Source: Caenorhabditis remanei (lineage: Eukaryota > Nematoda > Chromadorea > Rhabditida > Rhabditidae). Taken from it: a stretch of DNA of 64,000 nucleotides. The notes below the pieces were generated by a model, which was not told the DNA's origin, searched no databases, and saw only the letters and a program-made list of their open reading frames with translations. The position numbers and the translations under genes were made by a program. Numbering within the stretch: position 1 is the first letter of the stretch; every line of letters starts with the position of its first letter. Of this stretch, positions 43,051 through 59,400 are shown one piece after another. The stretch spans positions 248,001 to 312,000 of the forward strand of contig NW_026526025.1 in NCBI RefSeq assembly GCF_010183535.1. The letters run 5' to 3'.

Positions 43051-46000
43051 TTGATTGTCTTATCTTTTTATAAGAACTCTAAGGATATCTGCTGATGAGG
43101 AACTAAACTCCACGACAGACGGGTCAATTGGCCTATGTTTTATTGTCTTATCTTTTTATAAGAACTCTAAGGATATCTGCTGATGAGAACTAAACTCCAC
43201 GACAGACGGGTCAATTGGCCTATGTTTTATTGTCTTATCTTTTTATAAACTCTAAGGATATCTGCTGATGAGAAACTAAAACTCCACGACAGACGGGTCA
43301 ATTGGCCTATGTTTTATTGTCTTATCTTTTTATAAGAACTCTAAGGATATCTGCTGATGAGGAACTAAACTCCACGACAGACGGGTCAATTGGCCTATGT
43401 TTTATTGTCTTATCTTTTATAAGAACTCTAAGGATATCTGCTGATGAGAACTAAACTCCACGACAGACGGGTCAATTGGTCCTATGTTTTATTGTCTTAT
43501 TCTTTTATAAGAACTCTAAGGATATCTGCTGATGAGGAACTAAACTCCACGACAGACGGGTCAATTGGCCTATGTTTTATTGTCTTATCTTTTTATAAGA
43601 ACTCTAAGAATATCTGCATGATGAGGAACTAAACTCCACGACAGACGGGTCAATTGGTCCTATGTTTATTGTCTTATCTTTTTATAAGAACTCTAAGAAT
43701 ATCTGCTGATGAGGAACTAAACTCCACGACAGACGGGTCAATTGGTCTATGTTTTATTGTCTTATCTTTTTATAAGAACTCTAAGGATATCTGCTGATGA
43801 GGAACTAAACTCCACGACAGACGGGTCAATTGGCCTATGTTTTATTGTCTTATCTTTTTATAAGAACTCTAAGAATATCTGCTGATGAGGAACTAAACTC
43901 CACGACAGACGGGTCAATTGGTCCTATGTTTTATTGTCTTATCTTTTTATAAGAACTCTAAGATATCTGCTGATGAGGAACTAAACTCCACGACAGACGG
44001 GTCAATTGGTCCTATGTTTTATTGTCTTATCTTTTTATAAGAACTCTAAGAATATCTGCTGATGAGGAACTAAACTCCACGACAGACGGGTCAATTGGCC
44101 TATGTTTATTGTCTTATCTTTTTATAAGAACTCTAAGAATATCTGCAGATGAGGAACTAAACTCCACGACAGACGGGTCAATTGGCCTATGTTTATTGTC
44201 TTATCTTTTTATAAGAACTCTAAGAATATCTGCATGATGAGGAACTAAACTCCACGACAGACGGGTCAATTGGCCTATGTTTATTGTCTTATCTTTTTAT
44301 AAGAACTCTAAGGATATCTGCATGATGAGGAACTAAACTCCACGACAGACGGGTCAATTGGCCTATGTTTTATTGTCTTATCTTTTTATAAGAACTCTAA
44401 GAATATCTGCTGATGAGGAACTAAACTCCACGACAGACGGGTCAATTGGCCTATGTTTATTGTCTTATCTTTTTATAAGAACTCTAAGAATATCTGCATG
44501 ATGAGGAACTAAACTCCACGACAGACGGGTCAATTGGTCTATGTTTTATTGTCTTATCTTTTTATAAGAACTCTAAGAATATCTGCTGATGAGGAACTAA
44601 ACTCCACGACAGACGGGTCAATTGGCCTATGTTTTATTGTCTTATCTTTTTATAAGAACTCTAAGGATATCTGCAGATGAGGAACTAAACTCCACGACAG
44701 ACGGGTCAATTGGCCTATGTTTTATTGTCTTATCTTTTTATAAGAACTCTAAGAATATCTGCTGATGAGGAACTAAACTCCACGACAGACGGGTCAATTG
44801 GCCTATGTTTTATTGTCTTATCTTTTTATAAGAACTCTAAGGAATATCTGCTGATGAGGAACTAAACTCCACGACAGACGGGTCAATTGGTCTATGTTTT
44901 ATTGTCTTATCTTTTATAAGAACTCTAAGAATATCTGCTGATGAGGAACTAAACTCCACGACAGACGGGTCAATTGGCCTATGTTTTATTGTCTTATCTT
45001 TTTATAAGAACTCTAAGAATATCTGCATGATGAGGAACTAAACTCCACGACAGACGGGTCAATTGGCCTATGTTTAATTGTCTTATCTTTTTATAAGAAC
45101 TCTAAGGATATCTGCTGATGAGGAACTAAACTCCACGACAGACGGGTCAATTGGCCTATGTTTTATTGTCTTATCTTTTTATAAGAACTCTAAGGATATC
45201 TGCAGATGAGGAACTAAACTCCACGACAGACGGGTCAATTGGCCTATGTTTTATTGTCTTATCTTTTTATAAGAACTCTAAGGATATCTGCATGATGAGG
45301 AACTAAACTCCACGACAGACGGGTCAATTGGCCTATGTTTTATTGTCTTATCTTTTTATAAGAACTCTAAGGAATATCTGCTGATGAGGAACTAAACTCC
45401 ACGACAGACGGGTCAATTGGCCTATGTTTATTGTCTTATCTTTTTATAAGAACTCTAAGGATATCTGCAGATGAGGAACTAAACTCCACGACAGACGGGT
45501 CAATTGGCCTATGTTTTATTGTCTTATCTTTTTATAAGAACTCTAAGAATATCTGCTGATGAGGAACTAAACTCCACGACAGACGGGTCAATTGGCCTAT
45601 GTTTTATTGTCTTATCTTTTTATAAGAACTCTAAGGATATCTGCTGATGAGGAACTAAACTCCACGACAGACGGGTCAATTGGCCTATGTTTTATTGTCT
45701 TATCTTTTTATAAGAACTCTAAGGATATCTGCTGATGAGGAACTAAACTCCACGACAGACGGGTCAATTGGCCTATGTTTTATTGTCTTATCTTTTTATA
45801 AGAACTCTAAGGAATATCTGCAGATGAGGAACTAAACTCCACGACAGACGGGTCAATTGGCCTATGTTTTATTGTCTTATCTTTTTATAAGAACTCTAAG
45901 GATATCTGCTGATGAGGAACTAAACTCCACGACAGACGGGTCAATTGGCCTATGTTTCAATTGTCTTATCTTTTTATAAGAACTCTAAGGAATATCTGCT

Positions 46001-46179
46001 GATGAGGAACTAAACTCCACGACAGACGGGTCAATTGGCCTATGTTTATTGTCTTATCTTTTTATAAGAACTCTAAGGAATATCTGCTGATGAGGAACTA
46101 AACTCCACGACAGACGGGTCAATTGGCCTATGTTTATTGTCTTATCTTTTTATAAGAACTCTAAGGAATATCTGCATGA

Positions 46180-47130
46180 TGAGGAAACTAAACTCCAGAC
46201 AGACGGGTCAATTGGTCTATGTTTTATTGTCTTATCTTTTTATAAGAACTCTAAGAATATCTGCTGATGAGGAACTCAAACTCCACGACAGACGGGTCAA
46301 TGGTCTATGTTTTATTGTCTTATCTTTTTATAAGAACTCTAAGAATATCTGCTGATGAGGAACTAAACTCCACGACAGACGGGTCAATTGCGTCTATGTT
46401 TTATTGTCTTATCTTTTTATAAGAACTCTAAGGAATATCTGCTAGATGAGGAACTAAAAACTCCACGACAGATGGGTCATTGGTCCTATGTTTTATTGTC
46501 TTATCTTTTTTATAAGAACTCTCAGGATATCTGCAGATGAGGCCAAAACTCCACGACAGACGGGTCCATTGGTCCTATGTTTTTATTGTCTTATCTTTTT
46601 TATAAGAACTCTAAGGAATATCTGCTGATGAGGCTAAAACTCCACGACAGACGGGTCAATGGCCTATTTTTATTGTCTTATCTTTTATAAGAACTCTAGA
46701 ATATATCGCGATGAGGAACTAAACTCCACGACAGATCGGGTCAATTGGCCTATGTTTATTGTCTTATCTTTTTATAAGAACTCTAAGAATATCTGCAGAT
46801 GAGGAACTAAACTCCACGACAGACGGGTCAATGGTCCTATGTTTATTGTCTTATCTTTTTATAAGAACTCTAAAGGATATCTGCAGATGAGGAACTAAAC
46901 TCCACGACAGACGGGTCAATGGGCCTATGTTTTATTGTCTTATCTTTTTATAAGAACTCTAAGATATCTGCAGATTGAGGAACTAAACTCCACGACAGAA
47001 CGGGTCAATTGGTCTAATGTTTAATTGTGCTTATTATCTTTTTATAGAAACTCTAAGGATATCTGCAGATGAGGAAACTAAAACTCCACGACAGACGGGT
47101 CAATTGGCCTATGTTCAATTGTCTTATCTT
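46180..47130 (+). repeat. Degraded satellite pocket 3
   Basis: About eleven units with frequent indels and homopolymer changes, again bounded by clean units. Confidence 0.55.
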
Positions 47131-50100
47131 TTAATAAGAACTCTAAGGATATCTGCAGATGAGGAACTAAACTCCACGACAGACGGGTCAATTGGCCTAT
47201 GTTTTATTGTCTTATCTTTTTATAAGAACTCTAAGAATATCTGCAGATGAGGAACTAAACTCCACGACAGACGGGTCAATTGGCCTATGTTTTATTGTCT
47301 TATCTTTTGATAAGAACTCTAAGAATATCTGCAGATGAGGAACTAAACTCCACGACAGACGGGTCAATTGGCCTATGTTTATTGTCTTATCTTTTTATAA
47401 GAACTCTAAGGATATCTGCAGATGAGGAACTAAACTCCACGACAGACGGGTCAATTGGCCTATGTTTTATTGTCTTATCTTTTTATAAGAACTCTAAGAA
47501 TATCTGCAGATGAGGAACTAAACTCCACGACAGACGGGTCAATTGGCCTATGTTTTATTGTCTTATCTTTTTATAAGAACTCTAAGAATATCTGCAGATG
47601 AGGAACTAAACTCCACGACAGACGGGTCAATTGGCCTATGTTTTATTGTCTTATCTTTTATAAGAACTCTAAGAATATCTGCATGATGAGGAACTAAACT
47701 CCACGACAGACGGGTCAATTGGCCTATGTTTATTGTCTTATCTTTTTATAAGAACTCTAAGAATATCTGCAGATGAGGAACTAAACTCCACGACAGACGG
47801 GTCAATTGGCCTATGTTTTATTGTCTTATCTTTTTATAAGAACTCTAAGGATATCTGCAGATGAGGAACTAAACTCCACGACAGACGGGTCAATTGGCCT
47901 ATGTTTTATTGTCTTATCTTTTTATAAGAACTCTAAGGAATATCTGCAGATGAGGAACTAAACTCCACGACAGACGGGTCAATTGGCCTATGTTTTATTG
48001 TCTTATCTTTTATAAGAACTCTAAGGAATATCTGCAGATGAGGAACTAAACTCCACGACAGACGGGTCAATTGGCCTATGTTTAATTGTCTTATCTTTTT
48101 ATAAGAACTCTAAGATATCTGCATGATGAGGAACTAAACTCCACGACAGACGGGTCAATTGGCCTATGTTTTATTGTCTTATCTTTTTATAAGAACTCTA
48201 AGGATATCTGCTGATGAGGAACTAAACTCCACGACAGACGGGTCAATTGGTCTATGTTTTATTGTCTTATCTTTTTATAAGAACTCTAAGAATATCTGCT
48301 GATGAGGAACTAAACTCCACGACAGACGGGTCAATTGGCCTATGTTTTATTGTCTTATCTTTTTATAAGAACTCTAAGAATATCTGCTGATGAGGAACTA
48401 AACTCCACGACAGACGGGTCAATTGGCCTATGTTTATTGTCTTATCTTTTTATAAGAACTCTAAGGATATCTGCAGATGAGGAACTAAACTCCACGACAG
48501 ACGGGTCAATTGGCCTATGTTTTATTGTCTTATCTTTTTATAAGAACTCTAAGGATATCTGCAGATGAGGAACTAAACTCCACGACAGACGGGTCAATTG
48601 GTCCTATGTTTATTGTCTTATCTTTTTATAAGAACTCTAAGGATATCTGCATGATGAGGAACTAAACTCCACGACAGACGGGTCAATTGGCCTATGTTTT
48701 ATTGTCTTATCTTTTTATAAGAACTCTAAGGATATCTGCTGATGAGGAACTAAACTCCACGACAGACGGGTCAATTGGCCTATGTTTTATTGTCTTATCT
48801 TTTTATAAGAACTCTAAGGAATATCTGCATGATGAGGAACTAAACTCCACGACAGACGGGTCAATTGGCCTATGTTTTATTGTCTTATCTTTTATAAGAA
48901 CTCTAAGAATATCTGCTGATGAGGAACTAAACTCCACGACAGACGGGTCAATTGGCCTATGTTTTATTGTCTTATCTTTTTATAAGAACTCTAAGGAATA
49001 TCTGCTGATGAGGAACTAAACTCCACGACAGACGGGTCAATTGGTCCTATGTTTTATTGTCTTATCTTTTTATAAGAACTCTAAGAATATCTGCAGATGA
49101 GGAACTAAACTCCACGACAGACGGGTCAATTGGCCTATGTTTTATTGTCTTATCTTTTTATAAGAACTCTAAGAATATCTGCTGATGAGGAACTAAACTC
49201 CACGACAGACGGGTCAATTGGCCTATGTTTTATTGTCTTATCTTTTTATAAGAACTCTAAGAATATCTGCTGATGAGGAACTAAACTCCACGACAGACGG
49301 GTCAATTGGCCTATGTTTTATTGTCTTATCTTTTTATAAGAACTCTAAGGAATATCTGCAGATGAGGAACTAAACTCCACGACAGACGGGTCAATTGGCC
49401 TATGTTTAATTGTCTTATCTTTTTATAAGAACTCTAAGAATATCTGCAGATGAGGAACTAAACTCCACGACAGACGGGTCAATTGGCCTATGTTTTATTG
49501 TCTTATCTTTTTATAAGAACTCTAAGAATATCTGCATGATGAGGAACTAAACTCCACGACAGACGGGTCAATTGGCCTATGTTTTATTGTCTTATCTTTT
49601 TATAAGAACTCTAAGAATATCTGCAGATGAGGAACTAAACTCCACGACAGACGGGTCAATTGGCCTATGTTTATTGTCTTATCTTTTTATAAGAACTCTA
49701 AGAATATCTGCAGATGAGGAACTAAACTCCACGACAGACGGGTCAATTGGCCTATGTTTATTGTCTTATCTTTTTATAAGAACTCTAAGAATATCTGCAG
49801 ATGAGGAACTAAACTCCACGACAGACGGGTCAATTGGCCTATGTTTTATTGTCTTATCTTTTTATAAGAACTCTAAGAATATCTGCAGATGAGGAACTAA
49901 ACTCCACGACAGACGGGTCAATTGGCCTATGTTTTATTGTCTTATCTTTTTATAAGAACTCTAAGAATATCTGCAGATGAGGAACTAAACTCCACGACAG
50001 ACGGGTCAATTGGCCTATGTTTTATTGTCTTATCTTTTTATAAGAACTCTAAGAATATCTGCAGATGAGGAACTAAACTCCACGACAGACGGGTCAATTG

Positions 50101-53100
50101 GCCTATGTTTTATTGTCTTATCTTTTTATAAGAACTCTAAGAATATCTGCAGATGAGGAACTAAACTCCACGACAGACGGGTCAATTGGCCTATGTTTTA
50201 TTGTCTTATCTTTTTATAAGAACTCTAAGAATATCTGCTGATGAGGACTAAACTCCACGACAGACGGGTCAATTGGTCTATGTTTTATTGTCTTATCTTT
50301 TATAAGAACTCTAAGAATATCTGCTGATGAGGAACTAAACTCCACGACAGACGGGTCAATTGGCCTATGTTTTATGGTCTTATCTTTTTATAAGAAACTC
50401 TAAGGAATATCTTCTGATGAGGAACTAAAACTCCACGACAGACGGGTCAATTGGTCTATGTTTTATTGTCTTATCTTTTATAAGAACTCTAAGAATATCT
50501 GCAGATGAGGAACTAAACTCCACGACAGACGGGTCAATTGGCCTATGTTTTATTGTCTTATCTTTTATAAGAACTCTAAGAATATCTGCTGATGAGGAAC
50601 TAAACTCCACGACAGACGGGTCAATTGGTCTATGTTTTATTGTCTTATCTTTTTATAAGAACTCTAAGGATATCTGCTGATGAGGAACTAAACTCCACGA
50701 CAGACGGGTCAATTGGCTCTATGTTTTATTGTCTTATCTTTTTATAAGAACTCTAAGAATATCTGCAGATGAGGAACTAAACTCCACGACAGACGGGTCA
50801 ATTGGCCTATGTTTAATTGTCTTATCTTTTTATAAGAACTCTAAGATATCTGCAGATGAGGAACTAAACTCCACGACAGACGGGTCAATTGGCCTATGTT
50901 TAATTGTCTTATCTTTTTATAAGAACTCTAAGAATATCTGCAGATGAGGAACTAAACTCCACGACAGACGGGTCAATTGGCCTATGTTTAATTGTCTTAT
51001 CTTTTTATAAGAACTCTAAGAATATCTGCAGATGAGGAACTAAACTCCACGACAGACGGGTCAATTGGCCTATGTTTTATTGTCTTATCTTTTTATAAGA
51101 ACTCTAAGAATATCTGCAGATGAGGAACTAAACTCCACGACAGACGGGTCAATTGGCCTATGTTTATTGTCTTATCTTTTTATAAGAACTCTAAGAATAT
51201 CTGCAGATGATGAGGAACTAAACTCCACGACAGACGGGTCAATTGGCCTATGTTTATTGTCTTATCTTTTTATAAGAACTCTAAGAATATCTGCTGATGA
51301 GGAACTAAAACTCCACGACAGACGGGTCAATTGGCCTATGTTTTATTGTCTTATCTTTTTATAAGAACTCTAAGAATATCTGCTGATGAGGAACTAAACT
51401 CCACGACAGACGGGTCAATTGGCCTATGTTTCAATTGTCTTATCTTTTATAAGAACTCTAAGAATATCTGCTGATGAGGAACTAAACTCCACGACAGACG
51501 GGTCAATTGGTCTATGTTTATTGTCTTATCTTTTTATAAGAACTCTAAGAATATCTGCTGATGAGGAACTAAACTCCACGACAGACGGGTCAATTGGCCT
51601 ATGTTTAATTGTCTTATCTTTTATAAGAACTCTAAGAATATCTGCATGATGAGGAACTAAACTCCACGACAGACGGGTCAATTGGTCTATGTTTTATTGT
51701 CTTATCTTTTTATAAGAACTCTAAGAATATCTGCATGATGAGGAACTAAACTCCACGACAGACGGGTCAATTGGCCTATGTTTTATTGTCTTATCTTTTT
51801 ATAAGAACTCTAAGAATATCTGCTGATGAGGAACTAAACTCCACGACAGACGGGTCAATTGGCCTATGTTTTATTGTCTTATCTTTTATAAGAACTCTAA
51901 GAATATCTGCTGATGAGGAACTAAACTCCACGACAGACGGGTCAATTGGTCTATGTTTTATTGTCTTATCTTTTTATAAGAACTCTAAGAATATCTGCAT
52001 GATGAGGAACTAAACTCCACGACAGACGGGTCAATTGGCCTATGTTTATTGTCTTATCTTTTTATAAGAACTCTAAGAATATCTGCAGATGAGGAACTAA
52101 ACTCCACGACAGACGGGTCAATTGGCCTATGTTTATTGTCTTATCTTTTATAAGAACTCTAAGAATATCTGCTGATGAGGAACTAAACTCCACGACAGAC
52201 GGGTCAATTGGCCTATGTTTTATTGTCTTATCTTTTATAAGAACTCTAAGAATATCTGCATGATGAGGAACTAAACTCCACGACAGACGGGTCAATTGGC
52301 CTATGTTTTATTGTCTTATCTTTTTATAAGAACTCTAAGAATATCTGCTGATGAGGAACTAAACTCCACGACAGACGGGTCAATTGGCCTATGTTTTATT
52401 GTCTTATCTTTTTATAAGAACTCTAAGAATATCTGCATGATGAGGAACTAAACTCCACGACAGACGGGTCAATTGGCCTATGTTTTAATTGTCTTATCTT
52501 TTTATAAGAACTCTAAGAATATCTGCTGATGAGGAACTAAACTCCACGACAGACGGGTCAATTGGTCCTATGTTTATTGTCTTATCTTTTTATAAGAACT
52601 CTAAGAATATCTGCAGATGAGGAACTAAACTCCACGACAGACGGGTCAATTGGTCTATGTTTTATTGTCTTATCTTTTTATAAGAACTCTAAGAATATCT
52701 GCAGATGAGGAACTAAACTCCACGACAGACGGGTCAATTGGTCTATGTTTTATTGTCTTATCTTTTTATAAGAACTCTAAGATATCTGCATGATGAGGAA
52801 CTAAACTCCACGACAGACGGGTCAATTGGCCTATGTTTTATTGTCTTATCTTTTTATAAGAACTCTAAGAATATCTGCTGATGAGGAACTAAACTCCACG
52901 ACAGACGGGTCAATTGGCCTATGTTTATTGTCTTATCTTTTTATAAGAACTCTAAGGAATATCTGCATGATGAGGAACTAAACTCCACGACAGACGGGTC
53001 AATTGGCCTATGTTTTATTGTCTTATCTTTTTATAAGAACTCTAAGAATATCTGCAGATGAGGAACTAAACTCCACGACAGACGGGTCAATTGGCCTATG

Positions 53101-55489
53101 TTTTATTGTCTTATCTTTTTATAAGAACTCTAAGGATATCTGCAGATGAGGAACTAAACTCCACGACAGACGGGTCAATTGGTCCTATGTTTTATTGTCT
53201 TATCTTTTTATAAGAACTCTAAGGAATATCTGCTGATGAGGAACTAAACTCCACGACAGACGGGTCAATTGGTCTATGTTTTATTGTCTTATCTTTTTAT
53301 AAGAACTCTAAGGAATATCTGCCTGATGAGGAACTAAACTCCACGACAGACGGGTCAATTGGTCTATGTTTTATTGTCTTATCTTTTATAATAACTCTAA
53401 GAATATCTGCTGATGAGGAACTAAACTCCACGACAGACGGGTCAATTGGTCTATGTTTTATTGTCTTATCTTTTTATAAGAACTCTAAGGAATATCTGCT
53501 GATGAGGAACTAACTCCACGACAGACGGGTCAATTGGTCTATGTTTTATTGTCTTATCTTTTTATAAGAACTCTAAGATATCTGCTGATGAGGAACTAAA
53601 CTCCACGACAGACGGGTCAATTGGTCTATGTTTTATTGTCTTATCTTTTTATAAGAACTCTAAGAATATCTGCTGATGAGGAACTAAACTCCACGACAGA
53701 CGGTCAATTGGTCTATGTTTATTGTCTTATCTTTTTATAAGAACTCTAAGGATATCTGCAGATGAGGAACTAAACTCCACGACAGACGGGTCAATTGGCC
53801 TATGTTTTATTGTCTTATCTTTTTATAAGAACTCTAAGAATATCTGCATGATGAGGAACTAAACTCCACGACAGACGGGTCAATTGGTCCTATGTTTTAT
53901 TGTCTTATCTTTTTATAAGAACTCTAAGGATATCTGCTGATGAGGAACTAAACTCCACGACAGACGGGTCAATTGGTCTATGTTTTATTGTCTTATCTTT
54001 TTATAAGAACTCTAAGAATATCTGCTGATGAGGAACTAAACTCCACGACAGACGGGTCAATTGGCCTATGTTTTATTGTCTTATCTTTTTATAAGAACTC
54101 TAAGAATATCTGCTGATGAGGAACTAAACTCCACGACAGACGGGTCAATTGGCTATGTTTTATTGTCTTATCTTTTTATAAGAACTCTAAGAATATCTGC
54201 AGATGAGGAACTAAACTCCACGACAGACGGGTCAATTGGTCTATGTTTTATTGTCTTATCTTTTTATAAGAACTCTAAGAATATCTGCATGATGAGGAAC
54301 TAAACTCCACGACAGACGGGTCAATTGGCCTATGTTTTATTGTCTTATCTTTTTATAAGAACTCTAAGAATATCTGCATGATGAGGAACTAAACTCCACG
54401 ACAGACGGGTCAATTGGCCTATGTTTTATTGTCTTATCTTTTTATAAGAACTCTAAGAATATCTGCAGATGAGGAACTAAACTCCACGACAGACGGGTCA
54501 ATTGGCCTATGTTTTATTGTCTTATCTTTTTATAAGAACTCTAAGAATATCTGCAGATGAGGAACTAAACTCCACGACAGACGGGTCAATTGGCCTATGT
54601 TTTATTGTCTTATCTTTTTATAAGAACTCTAAGAATATCTGCAGATGAGGAACTAAACTCCACGACAGACGGGTCAATTGGCCTATGTTTTATTGTCTTA
54701 TCTTTTTATAAGAACTCTAAGAATATCTGCAGATGAGGAACTAAACTCCACGACAGACGGGTCAATTGGCCTATGTTTTATTGTCTTATCTTTTTATAAG
54801 AACTCTAAGAATATCTGCAGATGAGGAACTAAACTCCACGACAGACGGGTCAATTGGCCTATGTTTATTGTCTTATCTTTTTATAAGAACTCTAAGAATA
54901 TCTGCAGATGAGGAACTAAACTCCACGACAGACGGGTCAATTGGCCTATGTTTTATTGTCTTATCTTTTTATAAGAACTCTAAGAATATCTGCAGATGAG
55001 GAACTAAACTCCACGACAGACGGGTCAATTGGCCTATGTTTTATTGTCTTATCTTTTTATAAGAACTCTAAGAATATCTGCAGATGAGGAACTAAACTCC
55101 ACGACAGACGGGTCAATTGGCCTATGTTTAATTGTCTTATCTTTTTATAAGAACTCTAAGGATATCTGCAGATGAGGAACTAAACTCCACGACAGACGGG
55201 TCAATTGGCCTATGTTTATTGTCTTATCTTTTTATAAGAACTCTAAGAATATCTGCAGATGAGGAACTAAACTCCACGACAGACGGGTCAATTGGCTATG
55301 TTTTATTGTCTTATCTTTTTATAAGAACTCTAAGGATATCTGCTGATGAGGAACTAAACTCCACGACAGACGGGTCAATTGGCCTATGTTTTATTGTCTT
55401 ATCTTTTTATAAGAACTCTAAGGATATCTGCTGATGAGGAACTAAACTCCACGACAGACGGGTCAATTGGCCTATGTTTTATTGTCTTA

Positions 55490-56400
55490 TCTTTTTTAAT
55501 AGAACTCTAAGAATATCTGCTGATGAGGAACTAAACTCCACGACAGACGGGTCAATTGCCTATGTTTTATTGTCTTATCTTTTTATAAGAACTCGAATAA
55601 TCTGCTGATGAGGACTAACTCCACGACAGACGGGTCAATTGGCCTATGTTTTATTGTCTTATCTTTTTATAAGAACTCTAAGGATATCTGCTGATGAGAA
55701 CTAAACTCCACGACAGACGGGTCAATTGGTCCTATGTTTTATTGTCTTATCTTTTTATAAGAACTCTAAGATATCTGCAGATGAGGAACGAAACTCACGA
55801 CAGACGGTCATTGGCCTATGTTTTATTTCTTATCTTTTATAAGAATCCTAGAATATCTGCAGATGGGAACTAAATCACGGACAGACGTTCACATGGATTA
55901 TGTTTTATGTATTATATGTTGATAAGAACTCTAAGAAATATTGCGATGAAGGAACGGAAACTTCAAGAAAACGTGTTCATTGGGCCGAGTTTTTCTTGTC
56001 ATTCTTTTATAAGAATTATAAGAATATCTGCAGAGAGGGAAAACTAAATCCACGGACCGAGCGGTCAAATGGCCATGTTTAATTTTCTATCTATTTGATA
56101 AGAAACTCTAAGAATATCTGCAGATGAGGAACTAAACTCCAACGACAGACGGGTCATTGGCCTTATTGATCAATTGTCTATCTTTTATAAGAACTCTAAC
56201 GAATATCGTTGACTGATGAGGGAAACTAAACTCCACCGCACACGACGGGTCAATTGGCCTATGTTCTATTGTCTTATCTGTTGATAAGAACTCTAAGAAT
56301 ATCTGCATGATGAGGAACTAACTCCACGACAGACGGGTCAATTGGCCTATGTTTAATTGTCGTATCTTAGTTCCACGACAGACGGGTCAATTGTCTATGT
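55490..56400 (+). repeat. Degraded satellite pocket 4
   Basis: The worst stretch of the array: near 55850-56060 units are barely recognisable, and near 56370 a unit is partly lost. Units beyond are regular again. Confidence 0.65.
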
Positions 56401-59400
56401 TTTATTGTCTTATCTTTTATAAGAACTCTAAGAATATCTGCTGATGAGGAACTAAACTCCACGACAGACGGGTCAATTGGCCTATGTTTTATTGTCTTAT
56501 CTTTTTATAAGAACTCTAAGGAATATCTGCATGATGAGGAAACTAAACTCCACGACAGACGGGTCAATTGGCCTATGTTTATTGTCTTATCTTTTTATAA
56601 GAACTCTAAGAATATCTGCATGATGAGGAACTAAACTCCACGGACAGACGGGTCAATTGGCCTATGTTTTATTGTCTTATCTTTTATAAGAACTCTAAGG
56701 ATATCTGCAGATGAGAAACTAAACCACTCCACGACAGACGGGTCAATTGGCCTATGTTTTATTGTCTTATCTTTTTATAAGAACTCTAAGAATTCTTGCT
56801 GATGAGGAACTAAACTCCACGACAGACGGGTCAATTGGCCTATGTTTTATTGTCTTATCTTTTTATAGAACTCTAAGAATATCTGCTGATGAGGAACTAA
56901 ACTCCACGACAGACGGGTCAATTGGCCTATGTTTTATTGTCTTATCTTTTTATAAGAACTCTAAGGATATCTGCAGATGAGGAACTAAACTCCACGACAG
57001 ACGGGTCAATTGGCCTATGTTTATTGTCTTATCTTTTTATAAGAACTCTAAGGATATCTGCTGATGAGGAACTAAACTCCACGACAGACGGGTACAATTG
57101 GCCTATGTTCAATTGTCTTATCTTTTTATAAGAACTCTAAGGATATCTGCTGATGAGGAACTAAACTCCACGACAGACGGGTCAATTGGCCTATGTTTAA
57201 TTGTCTTATCTTTTTATAAGAACTCTAAGGATATCTGCATGATGAGGAACTAAACTCCACGACAGACGGGTCAATTGGCCTATGTTTTATTGTCTTATCT
57301 TTTTATAAGAACTCTAAGGATATCTGCAGATGAGGAACTAAACTCCACGACAGACGGGTCAATTGGCCTATGTTTATTGTCTTATCTTTTTATAAGAACT
57401 CTAAGAATATCTGCTGATGAGGAACTAAACTCCACGACAGACGGGTCAATTGGCCTATGTTCAATTGTCTTATCTTTTTATAAGAACTCTAAGGATATCT
57501 GCTGATGAGGAACTAAACTCCACGACAGACGGGTCAATTGGCCTATGTTTTATTGTCTTATCTTTTTATAAGAACTCTAAGGATATCTGCTGATGAGGAA
57601 CTAAACTCCACGACAGACGGGTACAATTGGCCTATGTTCAATTGTCTTATCTTTTTATAAGAACTCTAAGGATATCTGCTGATGAGGAACTAAACTCCAC
57701 GACAGACGGGTCAATTGGTCTATGTTTTATTGTCTTATCTTTTTATAAGAACTCTAAGGATATCTGCTGATGAGGAACTAAACTCCACGACAGACGGGTC
57801 AATTGGTCTATGTTTTATTGTCTTATCTTTTTATAAGAACTCTAAGAATTCTGCTGATGAGGAACTAAACTCCACGACAGACGGGTCAATTGGTCTATGT
57901 TTTATTGTCTTATCTTTTTATAAGAACTCTAAGAATATCTGCAGATGAGGAACTAAACTCCACGACAGACGGGTCAATTGGTCTATGTTTTATTGTCTTA
58001 TCTTTTATAAGAACTCTAAGGATATCTGCAGATGAGGAACTAAACTCCACGACAGACGGGTCAATTGGCCTATGTTTTATTGTCTTATCTTTTTATAAGA
58101 ACTCTAAGGATATCTGCTGATGAGGAACTAAACTCCACGACAGACGGGTCAATTGGTCTATGTTTTATTGTCTTATCTTTTTATAAGAACTCTAAGAATA
58201 TCTGCAGATGAGGAACTAAACTCCACGACAGACGGGTCAATTGGCCTATGTTTATTGTCTTATCTTTTTATAAGAACTCTAAGGATATCTGCAGATGAGG
58301 AACTAAACTCCACGACAGACGGGTCAATTGGCCTATGTTTATTGTCTTATCTTTTTATAAGAACTCTAAGGATATCTGCAGATGAGGAACTAAACTCCAC
58401 GACAGACGGGTCAATTGGCCTATGTTTTATTGTCTTATCTTTTTATAAGAACTCTAAGGAATATCTGCATGATGAGGAACTAAACTCCACGACAGACGGG
58501 TCAATTGGCCTATGTTCTTAATTGTCTTATCTTTTTATAAGAACTCTAAGAATATCTGCTGATGAGGAACTAAACTCCACGACAGACGGGTCAATTGGCC
58601 TATGTTTTATTGTCTTATCTTTTTATAAGAACTCTAAGGATATCTGCATGATGAGGAACTAAACTCCACGACAGACGGGTCAATTGGTCCTATGTTTTAT
58701 TGTCTTATCTTTTTATAAGAACTCTAAGAATATCTGCTGATGAGGAACTAAACTCCACGACAGACGGGTCAATTGGTCCTATGTTTTATTGTCTTATCTT
58801 TTTATAAGAACTCTAAGGATATCTGCAGATGAGGAACTAAACTCCACGACAGACGGGTCAATTGGCCTATGTTTTATTGTCTTATCTTTTTATAAGAACT
58901 CTAAGGATATCTGCAGATGAGGAACTAAACTCCACGACAGACGGGTCAATTGGCCTATGTTTCAATTGTCTTATCTTTTTATAAGAACTCTAAGGATATC
59001 TGCAGATGAGGAACTAAACTCCACGACAGACGGGTCAATTGGTCTATGTTTTATTGTCTTATCTTTTTATAAGAACTCTAAGAATATCTGCTGATGAGGA
59101 ACTAAACTCCACGACAGACGGGTCAATTGGCCTATGTTTTATTGTCTTATCTTTTATAAGAACTCTAAGGATATCTGCTGATGAGGAACTAAACTCCACG
59201 ACAGACGGGTCAATTGGTCTATGTTTTATTGTCTTATCTTTTTATAAGAACTCTAAGGATATCTGCTGATGAGGAACTAAACTCCACGACAGACGGGTCA
59301 ATTGGTCTATGTTTTATTGTCTTATCTTTTTATAAGAACTCTAAGGATATCTGCAGATGAGAAACTAAACTCCACGACAGACGGGTCAATTGGTCTATGT